From positions 62,001 to 126,000 of the forward strand of contig NZ_FNAL01000008.1 in assembly GCF_900101915.1 (NCBI RefSeq): 64,000 nucleotides of DNA, read 5' to 3'. Source of the stretch: Psychrobacter pacificensis. Lineage in GTDB: Bacteria > Pseudomonadota > Gammaproteobacteria > Pseudomonadales > Moraxellaceae. The notes beneath the pieces are model-generated. The model had not been told where the DNA came from. It did not search any database and saw only the letters and a list, made by a program, of their open reading frames with translations. Shown here piece after piece: positions 18,854 to 29,313 of this stretch (its first letter is position 1; each line of letters begins with the position of its first letter). The position numbers and the translations under genes were made by a program.

Positions 18854-19864
18854 GTTAGTTAAAATCACTGATTATAGTAGTGTTAATTTTCTGATCACTA
18901 TTGTTTGAAGTGGGCTTCTATTGGTAGCGATGAGCAATTGTGCCGGATAGGTAGAATAATAAGCCTAGTACACTGGTGAACAATAGGACGTTAGTCTATC
19001 CGTAAATCTGTATGGGCGATACGTTGACCATATGTAAGAAGACATATTATATAAACAGCCAATCTATACGCCAATCTCAACTTATCGTAGGCCTTTGATT
19101 TTTATAGAATTTAAAATTCTAATTGTTTTAACTGAAATTTTAAAAACTAAGTAAACCAATACCTTAGAAAAATAAGTTGAGAGTGGGGTAATCTATATAA
19201 TCGGATACACGTAAAGTTTGGTATAATTGCATCTTGAACTTGATTAAACATTGCGAAGTTTGTTTCCAATGCATTAAAAGTAGCATCTGTACGGGCTATT
19301 GCATTAATACAATAAAACGTTATGTATACAATAACGAGGCTTCTATAATTGATAATAGATATTCATTACGTAAATACTTAGTATTGAACAAACAAACTAT
19401 ATCGCAAAAAACGCTCATGATATTCTATACAGCAATGCATGTTTATCTGAAACGATAAGATTTGTTAGCAAATAGCGGATATTTCAGCGATAATAGCCAT
19501 TTTATAGGCTAGCTGAAAGATTGACCATTTATTAATAATTTATCATTGATGAATTGGTTATGGCTAAAAGAAGTATATATAAATTAATGTTGTGAAACGA
19601 GCTAGATCAGAAAACTGAGTATTCACAAATAAATTTATTTTTAACATAGGTGTTGCAATAAGACTTGTTATCACTATTTAGCATTACTTGCTCTTTTAGA
19701 CAATGACAGCAATATTCTATAGTGACGGCAATACTTAGGGATAAAAGTGTTTTATCGAACCGTATTCAATGGGGTATGACGAATTGTCTGAACGCCTAGC
19801 ATACAACGACTGACACCATAATAAGCACGATTCCATTCATTTATCTATCAAATAGACGATTATT
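18854..19864. other. 1 kb AT-rich intergenic region upstream of sucA
   Basis: No gene is supported; a 74-codon frame from TTG 19234 has no ribosome site. It holds a near-perfect dyad TAGAATTT-A-AAATTCTA at 19105-19121 and an extended -10-like TGGTATAAT at 19219-19227, about 640 bases before sucA. Nearer to sucA I could not define a promoter. The start of sucA also lacks a strong ribosome site. Confidence 0.5.
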
Positions 19865-22750
19865 ATGAATAGTATAACCAAAGAAAAAGCGGACCAAGGA
19901 CATACTGAACTGGCCGCCGATAATGCCAGCTATATAGAAGCTCTTTATGAGCAATACCTAACGGACCCTGATAGTGTTGACACAGATTGGCAAGCGTACT
20001 TCGAACAGTACAAATCGTCAAATGATGCTCAGCATAATGCTATTAAAGACCAATTTTTGTTACTTGCCCGCAATCAAACGGCGAACAAATCGAGTAACGA
20101 AAGTACCGGTACAAGTAGTAGTAATTCAGACAACTGTACTGATCCTAAGCAAATGGGTGTACAGCAACTCATTTCAGCATACCGCCGCCGTGGTCACCGC
20201 CGCGCCAAGCTAGATCCATTGAACTTACATCCACGTGCAGAAGTGGAAGATCTAACCCTAGCTTATCACAACCTATCAGAAGCCGACCTTGATACTGTAT
20301 TCCCAACCAATGATTTAGTGATCGGTAAAGACGAAGCACCATTACGTGAAATTATCGAGATCATGGAGCGTGTTTACTGCCGCCATATCGGTATTGAGTA
20401 TATGCATGTGACCACCAGTACAGAAAAACGCTGGATGGAAGAGTATGTAGAAAGCAATCTAGGCTATATCAAGTTTGACAAAGAAAAGCGTTTGTCTATT
20501 CTTGAGCGTCTAACAGCGGCCGAAGGTCTAGAAAAATATTTGGCGCGTAAATATACAGGCGTTAAGCGTTTTGGTCTAGAAGGTGGTGAGAGTTTCATAC
20601 CTGCAGTCAATGAAATCATCCAACGTGCTGGTGGCTATGGTACAAAAGAGATGGTCATTGGTATGGCTCACCGCGGACGTCTAAACGTGTTGGTCAATAT
20701 TTTGGGCAAAAACCCTGCAGACTTATTTGATGAGTTTGACGGTAAAGTGCAGCCAGAGAAAGGCTCAGGCGACGTTAAGTATCACAATGGTTTTTCATCT
20801 AACGTGATGACCCCAGGTGGTGAAGCGCATTTAGCCTTAGCATTTAACCCATCGCATCTTGAAATCGTTGCACCAGTATTACAAGGCTCAGTACGTGCAC
20901 GTCAAGTGCGCCGTAATGATCAGCCGTCATTAGATAATACTGGTGGCAACTCAGTGTTACCTATCGTTATCCATGGTGATGCGGCTTTTGCTGGACAGGG
21001 TGTGGTTCAAGAAACCTTCCAAATGTCACAGACCCGTGCTTATACCACTGGCGGTACTGTACATATCGTTATCAATAACCAAGTTGGCTTTACCACTAGC
21101 CGTCAAGAAGATGTTCGTTCAACCGAATATTGTACTGATGTCGCAAAAATGGTACATGCACCAATCCTACACGTGAATGGTGATGATCCTGAATCAGTCG
21201 TTTTCGCGGCTCAATTAGCCTTAGACTATCGTCATCAGTTTGATAAAGACATCATTATTGACTTGTTCTGCTACCGTCGCAACGGTCACAACGAGGCAGA
21301 TGAGCCTTCAGCCACTCAGCCATTGATGTATGCAGTTATTAAGAAGCTGCCAACGACACGTACCCTTTATGCACAAAAGCTCATCGCAGAAGGTATCTTA
21401 AATACTGAAGAAGAAAAACAGTATGAAGATAATTATCGTGAATCTTTAGACCGTGGCGATTACGTTGTCAGCTCACTGGTTCAAGAGCCTAACGAGCAGC
21501 TATTTGTAGACTGGAAGCCTTATCTAGGTCATGACTTGGTTGACGATTGGGATACCAGTGTTGATATCGAAAAGCTCAAAGGGTATGGACGCCGTATGGC
21601 TGAGATGCCAGAAGGCTACAAGCTACAGCGTCAGGTTCAAAAGGTTGTTGAGCAGCGTCTAGCCATGCAAACAGGCGAAGAGCCTCTGAACTGGGGTGCC
21701 GCTGAGACATTAGCCTATGCATCATTAGTTGATAACGATGATGTCTTGGTACGTATTACTGGTGAAGATGTCGGCCGTGGTACATTCTCACATCGTCATA
21801 CTGAAATCTACAATGTTAATGATGGCAGCATGTATGTACCACTTGCTCATTTGAGCGAGAAACAAGCACGTTTTGCTACTTATAACTCGTTATTGTCAGA
21901 AGAAGCTGTATTGGCCTTTGAATATGGCTATGCTACGACAGTACCGAACGCCTTGATTGTTTGGGAAGCTCAGTTTGGTGACTTTGTGAACGGTGCTCAA
22001 GTCGTCATTGACCAGTTCATCTCAAGTGGTGAGACCAAGTGGCAACGTGTCTGTGGTTTGACGATGTTGTTACCGCATGGTTTTGAAGGTCAAGGCCCTG
22101 AGCATTCATCTGCTCGCCTTGAGCGCTTCTTACAGCTATGTGCTGAAGACAATATGCAAGTCATCACGCCAACGACTCCTGCACAGATTTATCATGCCTT
22201 ACGTCGTCAAGCGGTACGTCCGATCCGTAAGCCTTTGATCGTTATGTCACCAAAGAGCTTATTGCGTCATAAGCTAGCAACTTCTCATTTAGAAGAGCTT
22301 GCTAACGGTAAGTTCGAAACGGTATTGCCAGAGATGGACGATCACAACGCAGATAAAGTGACTCGTATGGTGCTATGTGGTGGTAAGGTTTATTATGATC
22401 TACTAGAACAGCGTCGTGCATTAGGTCTCGATCATGTTGCTATCGTCCGTATCGAGCAGCTATATCCGCTACCAGAGCAACGTTTGGTCGCTGAGATTGA
22501 AAAATACAGCAACTTGACCGAGATTGTATGGACGCAAGAAGAGCCATTGAATCAGGGCGCTTGGTACTACTTAGCACCGCATATGTTCCGTATTGTTGTA
22601 CCACATCCAACCAAAGCAAAAGTTATGGAGCCCGTGGCACGTCCTGCTAGTGCAGCACCTGCAACAGGATCTCCAAAACTGCATGCACAGCAACAACAAG
22701 CACTGATTGCTGGTGGCCTTGGTGTAAGTGTTGATGAATTAGCTCAATAA
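19865..22750 (+). CDS. sucA: 2-oxoglutarate dehydrogenase E1 component
   Basis: SucA is the thiamine-diphosphate-dependent E1 subunit that decarboxylates 2-oxoglutarate and transfers the succinyl group to SucB lipoate. The N-terminal peripheral-subunit-binding region (SYIEALYEQYLTDPDSVD) leads to the core with RFGLEGGESFIP, GMAHRGRLNVL, the ThDP/Mg motif HGDAAFAGQGVVQET...INNQVGFTT and GEDVGRGTFSHRH. The C-terminal part has TQEEPLNQGAWYYL. The product has 961 aa against 933 in E. coli. Most of the excess is a Ser/Asn-rich linker at about residues 70-93 between the N-terminal helix and the core. Confidence 0.98.
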   Translation: MNSITKEKADQGHTELAADNASYIEALYEQYLTDPDSVDTDWQAYFEQYKSSNDAQHNAIKDQFLLLARNQTANKSSNESTGTSSSNSDNCTDPKQMGVQQLISAYRRRGHRRAKLDPLNLHPRAEVEDLTLAYHNLSEADLDTVFPTNDLVIGKDEAPLREIIEIMERVYCRHIGIEYMHVTTSTEKRWMEEYVESNLGYIKFDKEKRLSILERLTAAEGLEKYLARKYTGVKRFGLEGGESFIPAVNEIIQRAGGYGTKEMVIGMAHRGRLNVLVNILGKNPADLFDEFDGKVQPEKGSGDVKYHNGFSSNVMTPGGEAHLALAFNPSHLEIVAPVLQGSVRARQVRRNDQPSLDNTGGNSVLPIVIHGDAAFAGQGVVQETFQMSQTRAYTTGGTVHIVINNQVGFTTSRQEDVRSTEYCTDVAKMVHAPILHVNGDDPESVVFAAQLALDYRHQFDKDIIIDLFCYRRNGHNEADEPSATQPLMYAVIKKLPTTRTLYAQKLIAEGILNTEEEKQYEDNYRESLDRGDYVVSSLVQEPNEQLFVDWKPYLGHDLVDDWDTSVDIEKLKGYGRRMAEMPEGYKLQRQVQKVVEQRLAMQTGEEPLNWGAAETLAYASLVDNDDVLVRITGEDVGRGTFSHRHTEIYNVNDGSMYVPLAHLSEKQARFATYNSLLSEEAVLAFEYGYATTVPNALIVWEAQFGDFVNGAQVVIDQFISSGETKWQRVCGLTMLLPHGFEGQGPEHSSARLERFLQLCAEDNMQVITPTTPAQIYHALRRQAVRPIRKPLIVMSPKSLLRHKLATSHLEELANGKFETVLPEMDDHNADKVTRMVLCGGKVYYDLLEQRRALGLDHVAIVRIEQLYPLPEQRLVAEIEKYSNLTEIVWTQEEPLNQGAWYYLAPHMFRIVVPHPTKAKVMEPVARPASAAPATGSPKLHAQQQQALIAGGLGVSVDELAQ

Positions 22751-22799
22751 TAGATTGTCTAATTGAAAGACTATAGAAGATAAATGAATCAGGCGATGA

Positions 22800-22854
22800 C
22801 AGTCAGTATGTTTTAATATTCTGCCAAATAGCATTATTAAAACGATACTGATTG
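22800..22854 (+). other. Strong 19 bp hairpin between sucA and sucB
   Basis: Left arm 22800-22818 pairs with right arm 22835-22854 with one G-U pair and one bulged base: CAGTATGTTTTAATA against TATTAAAACGATACTG is the core. The loop is 16 bases. It has no T-run, so a stability or RNase-processing element is more likely than a terminator. Confidence 0.75.
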
Positions 22855-22906
22855 CCTATCACGACTTAATAATAAGTATGAATATCCAAATCTAAGGAGT
22901 ATATCG

Positions 22907-24142
22907 ATGGCTGACATCAAAGCCCCCGTTTTTCCAGAATCGGTTGCCGATGGCACAATCGTTGAATGGCATGTCACTGAAGGTCAACAAGTTAGCCGTG
23001 ACGACCTATTAGCTGAAATCGAAACTGATAAGGTGGTACTAGAAGTTGTGGCACCTGATGATGGTGTTGTGACCAAGATCGTCAAAGATGTTGACGATAC
23101 TGTTCTGTCTGATGAGCTAATCGCACAATTTGAAGCAGGCGCAAGTGCTGGTGAAGCACCAGCGGTAGAGACAGATCAACCTGCTGCGCCAGTACAAGAA
23201 AAGCAAGCTGCAGATGGTGGCGAGCCAGTACAAGTCACTGACAAAAAAGATGAAGCAGAGCACAAAGATCAAAGCCCAGCCGTCCGTAAAGCGGCAAAAG
23301 AGTCAGGCGTTGATCCTAAAGATGTGGAAGGTAGCGGCCGGGGCGGTCGTGTCACTAAAACTGATATGGCTAACCCAACACTGAAATCAGACAGCAGCAT
23401 CAAGTCTGACAGCGGTCGTCCAGTTGCCGAATCAACGGGCGAGCGTACTGAAAAACGCGTTCCAATGACGCGCTTGCGTAAACGTGTTGCTGAGCGTCTA
23501 TTATCAGCATCACAAGATACCGCGATGTTGACGACGTTTAATGAAGTGAACATGAAGCCATTGATGGACATGCGCGCTAAGTACAAAGAGAAGTTCGAAA
23601 AACGTCATGGCGTACGTTTAGGCTTTATGTCGTTGTTTGTAAAAGCGGCAACTGAAGCGCTAAAACGCTTCCCAGCAGTCAATGCTTCACTAGATGGTGA
23701 TGACATTGTTTATCATGGTTTTTATGATATCGGTGTAGCCGTATCATCAGATCGTGGTCTGGTCGTTCCTGTACTGCGTGATACTGACCGTATGGGTATG
23801 GCGGACATCGAAGCCAAAATCCGTGAATACGGTAGCAAGGCGCAAGAAGGCAAGCTTGGTCTAGACGAGATGACGGGTGGTACATTCACTATCTCAAACG
23901 GCGGTGTATTTGGGTCATTGATGTCAACCCCTATCTTGAACCCACCGCAAACTGCCATCCTAGGTATGCATGCGATCAACGAGCGCCCAATGGCGGTCGA
24001 CGGTAAAGTTGAAATCTTGCCAATGATGTATTTGGCGTTATCTTATGACCACCGTATGATCGATGGTAAAGAAGCGGTACAGTTCCTAGTAACTATCAAA
24101 GAGTTGGTCGAAGACCCAGCTATGTTGCTACTAGACTTGTAA
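22907..24142 (+). CDS. sucB: Dihydrolipoyl succinyltransferase (OGDH E2)
   Basis: SucB forms the core of the 2-oxoglutarate dehydrogenase complex and moves succinyl groups from lipoate to CoA. The lipoyl domain occupies residues 1 to about 78 with Lys42 in [14 protein letters not shown] Lys/Glu/Ala linker and the E3-binding domain ([31 protein letters not shown], about 124-156) follow, then the catalytic domain with the active site [15 protein letters not shown] near the C-terminus. There is one lipoyl domain, as expected for E2o. AAGGAG lies eight bases before ATG 22907. Confidence 0.97.
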   Translation: MADIKAPVFPESVADGTIVEWHVTEGQQVSRDDLLAEIETDKVVLEVVAPDDGVVTKIVKDVDDTVLSDELIAQFEAGASAGEAPAVETDQPAAPVQEKQAADGGEPVQVTDKKDEAEHKDQSPAVRKAAKESGVDPKDVEGSGRGGRVTKTDMANPTLKSDSSIKSDSGRPVAESTGERTEKRVPMTRLRKRVAERLLSASQDTAMLTTFNEVNMKPLMDMRAKYKEKFEKRHGVRLGFMSLFVKAATEALKRFPAVNASLDGDDIVYHGFYDIGVAVSSDRGLVVPVLRDTDRMGMADIEAKIREYGSKAQEGKLGLDEMTGGTFTISNGGVFGSLMSTPILNPPQTAILGMHAINERPMAVDGKVEILPMMYLALSYDHRMIDGKEAVQFLVTIKELVEDPAMLLLDL

Positions 24143-24148
24143 GCTTCT

Positions 24149-24183
24149 AAGCTTGTATTGGCAACCGCTGATACAAGCTTTTT
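24149..24183 (+). terminator. Possible weak terminator or attenuator after sucB
   Basis: A perfect 10 bp stem, AAGCTTGTAT (24149-24158) with ATACAAGCTT (24171-24180), begins seven bases after the sucB stop and is followed by TTTAGCTTT. The broken T-run suggests partial termination or a 3'-end stabilising structure. Confidence 0.5.
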
Positions 24184-24398
24184 AGCTTTGGTGCAGATAA
24201 TAGCTCTACCTGATAAGCAGCAACTGATTTGCTACTAAATATATTCAAAGAATTTAATAATGGTGACTGACGCTCAGTGATCGATAAGTGAGTCTTTCTC
24301 ACGGACATAGCGTATTAGCTATCAAGTGTAGACAATGCTGAGCGTTTGGTAAATAAACCAGTTTAAATAACACATAAAATTAAAAATAGGAACGTACT

Positions 24399-25850
24399 AT
24401 GAAAGATAATTATGATCTAGTCGTTATCGGCGGCGGACCTGGTGGTTACGAAGCGGCTATTCGTGCCGGTCAGTTGGGTATGAGCGTCGCTTGTATCGAA
24501 AAACGTGTTTACAAAGGCGAGCCAGCACTTGGCGGCACTTGCTTAAACGTTGGTTGTATTCCATCAAAAGCTTTACTTGATACCTCACATCGCTATGAGG
24601 CGACAAAAGACGAGCTCGACGAGCATGGCATCAGCACCGGTGATGTCGGCATCAACGTCGAGAAGATGATTGAGCGTAAAGAAGGTATCGTCAAGCAATT
24701 AACCGGCGGTGTTGCGGCACTACTCAAGGGCAATGGTGTTGACTGGCTACAAGGTTGGGGCACGTTAGTCGACGGTAAAGGCGATGACAAAAAAGTTAAA
24801 TTTGTTGCGCTAGAGGATGATGCAGAAAGCACCATTACTGCCAAGAACGTTATCTTAGCCTCAGGTTCTGTGCCTATCGATATTCCAGTTGCCAAAGTCG
24901 ATCACGAGCATATCGTCGACTCGACTGGCGCGCTTGATTTCACTGAGACGCCAAAGCGCTTGGGCGTGATTGGTGCAGGCGTTATCGGTCTTGAGCTTGG
25001 TTCAGTATGGCGTCGCTTGGGCGCGGAAGTCGTGGTTTATGAAGCGCTGCCTGAATTTTTAGCCGCTGCGGATAAAGATATCGCCAAAGAAGCTCGTAAG
25101 ATGTTCAAAAAACAAGGCTTAGATATCCGCGTCGATACCAAAGTGACTAATGCAGAAGTCAAAGACGGTCAAGTCGTCGTCACTAGCGAAAACAAAGGCG
25201 AAGCCTCAGATGAGAGCTTTGATAAATTGATCGTTTGTGTCGGTCGCCGTGCTTACTCTGAGAAGCTACTTGGCGAGGACAGCGGTGTGACGCTAACCGA
25301 ACGCGGCCTTATCGATGTCGATGATCAGTGCAAAACCAATCTAGATGGCGTCTATGCTATTGGCGATTTAGTACGTGGCCCGATGCTCGCGCATAAAGCG
25401 ATGGAAGAGGGCATGATGGCGGTTGAGCGCATTCATGGCGAAAAAGCACAAGTCAACTATGACACTATTATCAACATTATCTATACCCATCCAGAAATCG
25501 CTTGGGTTGGTCTGACTGAAAAAGAAGCTGCGGATGCAGGCTATGAGGTCAAAACAGGCTCATTCAATCTAGCTGCTAACGGTCGCGCGCTGGCGCAAAG
25601 TGAAGCGCAAGGCTCAATCAAAGTCGTTGCCGATGCTAAGACCGATCGTTTACTCGGTATGCATGCTATCTTTGCTGGCGCCGGCGACATCGTCCATCAA
25701 GGCATGATCGCGATGGAGTTTGTATCAAGCATCGAAGACTTACAGCTGATGACTTTCGCGCATCCAACCGTATCTGAAGCGGTACACGAAGCAGCATTGT
25801 CAGCAGATGGTCGTGCGATTCACGCGATTCAGCGCAAAAAACGCAAATAA
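24399..25850 (+). CDS. lpdA: Dihydrolipoyl dehydrogenase (E3)
   Basis: LpdA reoxidises dihydrolipoamide and passes electrons to NAD+. The FAD fold ([13 protein letters not shown], residues 8-20), the redox disulphide Cys48/Cys53 in [12 protein letters not shown], the NAD fold ([16 protein letters not shown]), the second FAD contact ([18 protein letters not shown]) and the C-terminal catalytic [13 protein letters not shown] are all present. Its place between sucB and sucC marks it as the E3 serving 2-oxoglutarate dehydrogenase, as with lpdG in Pseudomonas. A 256 bp gap separates it from sucB. Confidence 0.97.
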   Translation: MKDNYDLVVIGGGPGGYEAAIRAGQLGMSVACIEKRVYKGEPALGGTCLNVGCIPSKALLDTSHRYEATKDELDEHGISTGDVGINVEKMIERKEGIVKQLTGGVAALLKGNGVDWLQGWGTLVDGKGDDKKVKFVALEDDAESTITAKNVILASGSVPIDIPVAKVDHEHIVDSTGALDFTETPKRLGVIGAGVIGLELGSVWRRLGAEVVVYEALPEFLAAADKDIAKEARKMFKKQGLDIRVDTKVTNAEVKDGQVVVTSENKGEASDESFDKLIVCVGRRAYSEKLLGEDSGVTLTERGLIDVDDQCKTNLDGVYAIGDLVRGPMLAHKAMEEGMMAVERIHGEKAQVNYDTIINIIYTHPEIAWVGLTEKEAADAGYEVKTGSFNLAANGRALAQSEAQGSIKVVADAKTDRLLGMHAIFAGAGDIVHQGMIAMEFVSSIEDLQLMTFAHPTVSEAVHEAALSADGRAIHAIQRKKRK

Positions 25851-25862
25851 GGTATTATCCAT

Positions 25863-25928
25863 AACGGGCGATGAGGTTAGGCTTGTATCATGAGCACTGA
25901 CATCATCGCCATGTTATGCGCGCCCGTT
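25863..25928 (+). other. Two mutually exclusive hairpins between lpdA and sucC
   Basis: AACGGGCG (25863-25870) can pair with CGCCCGTT (25921-25928). GGCGATGA (25867-25874) can pair with TCATCGCC (25903-25910). The two left arms share four bases, so both stems cannot form fully at once. The layout is 13 bases after lpdA and 55 before sucC. Confidence 0.6.
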
Positions 25929-25983
25929 GTGTTGGGCGCATCGTTTCACTTTTCTTAATGGTAAATAACAAAGGATACAATCA

Positions 25984-27150
25984 ATGAATTTACATGAGTA
26001 TCAAGCCAAAGAGCTACTAAAAAGCTATGGTCTGCCAATTCAAGAAGGCATCATTGCCAGCAACGGCGAAGAAGCTGCAGAAGCATTTGACAAAACCCCA
26101 ACCGACATCGCTGTTATCAAAGCACAGGTGCATGCTGGCGGTCGTGGTAAAGCGGGTGGCGTAAAGCTGGTTAAAACTCGTGAAGAAGCCAAGCAAGTGG
26201 CTGAAGAGCTTATCGGCACGAACCTTGTTACGTATCAAACTGATGCAGAAGGTCAGCCTGTAAACTTCGTATTGGTTGCAGAAGATATGTATCCAGTACA
26301 AACTGAATTGTACCTTGGCGCTGTTGTTGACCGCTCTTCACGTCGTGTAACGTTCATGGCGTCAACTGAAGGCGGCGTTGAGATTGAAAAAGTTGCTGAA
26401 GAAACCCCAGAAAAAATCTTCAAAGTTATCGTTGATCCATTGGTTGGCTTGCAGCCATACCAAGCGCGCGAAGTAGCGTTCAAATTGGGTCTTGAAGGCA
26501 AGCAAGTGAACCAGTTCGTAAAAATCATGACTGGCGCTTATCAAGCATTCATCGACAACGACTTTGCCCTATTTGAAATCAACCCACTAGCGGTACGTGA
26601 AAACGGCGAAATCGTTTGTGTTGACGGCAAAATCGGCATCGACTCAAATGCACTATATCGCTTGCCAAAAGTAGCGGCGCTACGTGACAAGTCACAAGAA
26701 AACGAGCGTGAGCTAAAAGCGTCTGAATTTGACCTAAACTATGTTGCCCTAGAAGGTAACATCGGCTGTATGGTTAATGGTGCTGGTCTTGCTATGGCGA
26801 CCATGGACATCATCAAACTGTACGGCGGCAAGCCAGCTAACTTCCTAGATGTAGGCGGCGGCGCGACCAAAGAGCGCGTGGTTGAAGCATTCAAAATCAT
26901 CCTAGAAGACAGCAGTGTTGAAGGCGTTCTTATCAACATCTTCGGCGGTATCGTACGCTGTGACATGATTGCTGAAGCGATTATCGCAGCAGTTAAAGAA
27001 GTTGACGTACAAGTACCAGTTGTTGTTCGCCTAGAAGGTAACAACGCTGAGAAAGGCGCACAAATCCTGAACGAATCAGGTCTAAAACTGATTTCAGCGC
27101 AAGGTCTGTCTGACGCTGCACAAAAAATTGTCGACGCTGTAAAAGCGTAA
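25984..27150 (+). CDS. sucC: Succinyl-CoA synthetase beta subunit
   Basis: SucC is the nucleotide-binding beta subunit that, with SucD, converts succinyl-CoA to succinate with substrate-level phosphorylation. The ATP-grasp N-terminus [18 protein letters not shown] is followed by [19 protein letters not shown], the metal-site segment [10 protein letters not shown] and the C-terminal [17 protein letters not shown] and [17 protein letters not shown]. Length (388 aa) equals E. coli SucC. An AAAGGA ribosome site is present. Confidence 0.98.
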   Translation: MNLHEYQAKELLKSYGLPIQEGIIASNGEEAAEAFDKTPTDIAVIKAQVHAGGRGKAGGVKLVKTREEAKQVAEELIGTNLVTYQTDAEGQPVNFVLVAEDMYPVQTELYLGAVVDRSSRRVTFMASTEGGVEIEKVAEETPEKIFKVIVDPLVGLQPYQAREVAFKLGLEGKQVNQFVKIMTGAYQAFIDNDFALFEINPLAVRENGEIVCVDGKIGIDSNALYRLPKVAALRDKSQENERELKASEFDLNYVALEGNIGCMVNGAGLAMATMDIIKLYGGKPANFLDVGGGATKERVVEAFKIILEDSSVEGVLINIFGGIVRCDMIAEAIIAAVKEVDVQVPVVVRLEGNNAEKGAQILNESGLKLISAQGLSDAAQKIVDAVKA

Positions 27151-27161
27151 TAGTCCCGATG

Positions 27162-27196
27162 TGATGGCAGCTTGCCCGTTATTGGCACTGCCGTCA
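27162..27196 (+). other. Hairpin in the sucC-sucD spacer
   Basis: TGATGGCAG (27162-27170) pairs with CTGCCGTCA (27188-27196) with one G-U pair and a 17-base loop. It occupies half of the 74-base spacer. Confidence 0.5.
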
Positions 27197-27224
27197 TAAG
27201 ACAACCGAATACAAGGAAAACATA

Positions 27225-28100
27225 ATGAGTGTATTAATTGATAAAGATACCAAAGTATTGGTACAAGGTTTTACTGGTAAAAACGGTACGTTCCATTCTG
27301 AACAAGCCATCGAATACGGCACCAAAGTGGTTGGCGGTGTTACGCCAGGTAAAGGCGGTCAAACGCACCTAGGTTTGCCAGTATTTAACACCATGAGCGA
27401 AGCGATGGAAGCGACCCAAGCAGACGCTTCTGTGATCTACGTACCAGCACCTTTCGTTCTTGACTCAATCATCGAAGCGGTTGACGCGGGCGTGAAGCTG
27501 ATCGTGGTTATCACCGAAGGTGTACCAACCATCGATATGCTAAAAGCCAAACGCTACATCGAAGAAGCGGGCGACGTGCGTATGGTCGGTCCAAACTGCC
27601 CAGGCGTTATCACTCCAGGTCAGTGCAAAATCGGCATCATGCCAGGTCACATCCACTTGCCAGGTAAAGTGGGCGTTATCTCTCGCTCTGGTACACTAAC
27701 GTACGAAGCAGTTGCGCAGACCACCAAGCTAGGCTTTGGTCAGTCAACTTGTATCGGTATCGGTGGTGACCCAATCCCAGGCATGAACCAAATCGATGCA
27801 CTAAAACTGTTCCAAGAAGACCCACAAACCGAAGCGATCATCCTAATCGGTGAAATCGGTGGTACCGCTGAAGAAGAAGCCGCCGCTTACATCAAAGAAA
27901 ACGTAACCAAGCCTGTTGTTGGCTACATCGCTGGTGTCACTGCACCTGCAGGTAAGCGTATGGGCCATGCTGGTGCTATTATCTCTGGTGGTCAAGGTAC
28001 TGCTGAAGAGAAATTCAAAGCGTTTGAAGATGCTGGCATCGCGTACACACGTGACCCATCTAAACTTGGCGACAAGCTAAAAGAAGTTACTGGCTGGTAA
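27225..28100 (+). CDS. sucD: Succinyl-CoA synthetase alpha subunit
   Basis: SucD binds CoA and carries the phosphohistidine intermediate. The CoA-binding Rossmann segment [19 protein letters not shown] begins at about residue 11; [22 protein letters not shown] and the catalytic His in [18 protein letters not shown] are conserved. Length is 291 aa against 289 in E. coli. An AAGGA ribosome site lies upstream. It ends the suc cluster before a good terminator. Confidence 0.98.
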   Translation: MSVLIDKDTKVLVQGFTGKNGTFHSEQAIEYGTKVVGGVTPGKGGQTHLGLPVFNTMSEAMEATQADASVIYVPAPFVLDSIIEAVDAGVKLIVVITEGVPTIDMLKAKRYIEEAGDVRMVGPNCPGVITPGQCKIGIMPGHIHLPGKVGVISRSGTLTYEAVAQTTKLGFGQSTCIGIGGDPIPGMNQIDALKLFQEDPQTEAIILIGEIGGTAEEEAAAYIKENVTKPVVGYIAGVTAPAGKRMGHAGAIISGGQGTAEEKFKAFEDAGIAYTRDPSKLGDKLKEVTGW

Positions 28101-28154
28101 GATAGACATTAGTCTATAGTGAAACTACTAAAACTATATTGAAATGTTAAGAAG

Positions 28155-28180
28155 ACACCCCTACAATGGGGTGTTTTTTT
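28155..28180 (+). terminator. Rho-independent terminator after sucD
   Basis: ACACCCC / GGGGTGT stem with a six-base loop and a T-run ending at about 28180. Confidence 0.92.
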
Positions 28181-28435
28181 ATATCTGAAAATCCTATGAA
28201 AAGCGAGATATTGGCCATTACTTATAAAGATTGTATCAGTTCTCATAAACATGTTATTTTGAATGATATAGCTCGTAATTTTTGATTCAGGGTTCTTGAA
28301 CTGATAATTTCTGTATATCTGCTGAGACGTTTGATATTAGCAAGGTACAAATCCAAATCGCTATAATATCTACTAAGTATTTGCTAAGTTAGCATTATTT
28401 TACCTAACCTACTTTCTTAAAACAGTCCTCTTATT
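28181..28435 (+). promoter_or_regulatory. galU upstream region with a -10-like site
   Basis: AT-rich region before galU. A perfect TATAAT lies at 28362-28367, about 70 bases before the galU start, but no matching -35 hexamer was found at the usual distance. Confidence 0.35.
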
Positions 28436-29311
28436 ATGAAAAAAATTACTCATGCTGTTATCCCTGTCGCAGGCTTTGGTACGCGTATGCTGCCATTGTC
28501 TAAATCTGTGCCAAAAGAATTGTTACCGCTTGGCAATCGCCCTGCCATTCATTATGTGGTCGAAGAGGCTATCGCTGCGGGTATCAAGCATATGGTCTTG
28601 GTCGGTCATGCACAAAAAAGCGCGATTGAAAACTACTTCGATATCAATGCTGAGCTAGATAATCAATTACGTCATAAAGGTAAAGATGAGGTGGCTGATA
28701 GTTTAAATTGGCTACCAGAGGATGTAACGGTATCAATAATACGTCAAGGTAAGGCCTTAGGTTTGGGTCATGCAGTACTAGCTGCGCGTCCTATCATTGG
28801 CGAACATGATTTTGCTGTATTGCTCCCTGATGTCGTTCTCGATCCGTTTACTACTGATATGGCTGCTGATAATTTGGCCTTTATGATTGATGCTTTTAGT
28901 CATGATGGCCATTCGCAAATATTGGTAAATGAAGTTGCTGACGAAGATGTGCACAAATACGGTATCGCCAAACTTATCGATACCAGTCATATAGATGAGA
29001 TATCTGGCGGCGTTAATGCCAGCTTTGGCGTGGCAGGTTTTGTAGAAAAGCCAAGCTTAGCAGAAGCACCATCAAACCTAGCTGTCGTAGGGCGTTATGT
29101 TTTTAGCAATCATATTTTTGATTACCTCGCAAACACTAAAGCTTCAGTCGGTGGTGAGATTCAACTGACTGATGCTATCGATGCGCTTATTAACGAATAT
29201 GGTGTGAATGTGACAACGATGCGCGGTGCCAGTTATGATGCCGGTGACATGCGCTCGTATATGCAAGCGTTTATCTATTTTGCCGAGCAGCAATTAGCAG
29301 ATGAAAAATAG
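28436..29311 (+). CDS. galU: UTP-glucose-1-phosphate uridylyltransferase
   Basis: GalU makes UDP-glucose from UTP and glucose 1-phosphate for surface polysaccharide and glycolipid synthesis. The N-terminal nucleotide-binding motif AVIPVAGFGTRMLPLSKSVPKELLPL is diagnostic; QGKALGLGHAVLAA, the Asp-containing DFAVLLPDVVLD and FVEKPSLAEAPSNLAVVGRYV follow. Length is 291 aa, close to family size. The pgi start lies two bases past its stop, so the two are co-transcribed. In Acinetobacter, galU also opens the 3' module of the capsule locus. Confidence 0.97.
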   Translation: MKKITHAVIPVAGFGTRMLPLSKSVPKELLPLGNRPAIHYVVEEAIAAGIKHMVLVGHAQKSAIENYFDINAELDNQLRHKGKDEVADSLNWLPEDVTVSIIRQGKALGLGHAVLAARPIIGEHDFAVLLPDVVLDPFTTDMAADNLAFMIDAFSHDGHSQILVNEVADEDVHKYGIAKLIDTSHIDEISGGVNASFGVAGFVEKPSLAEAPSNLAVVGRYVFSNHIFDYLANTKASVGGEIQLTDAIDALINEYGVNVTTMRGASYDAGDMRSYMQAFIYFAEQQLADEK

Positions 29312-29313
29312 CG

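Noticed and set aside
19234-19458. 74-codon Cys-containing open frame upstream of sucA
   Set aside because: Starts with TTG without a ribosome site and looks like AT-rich chance sequence, although an extended -10 site lies just upstream.
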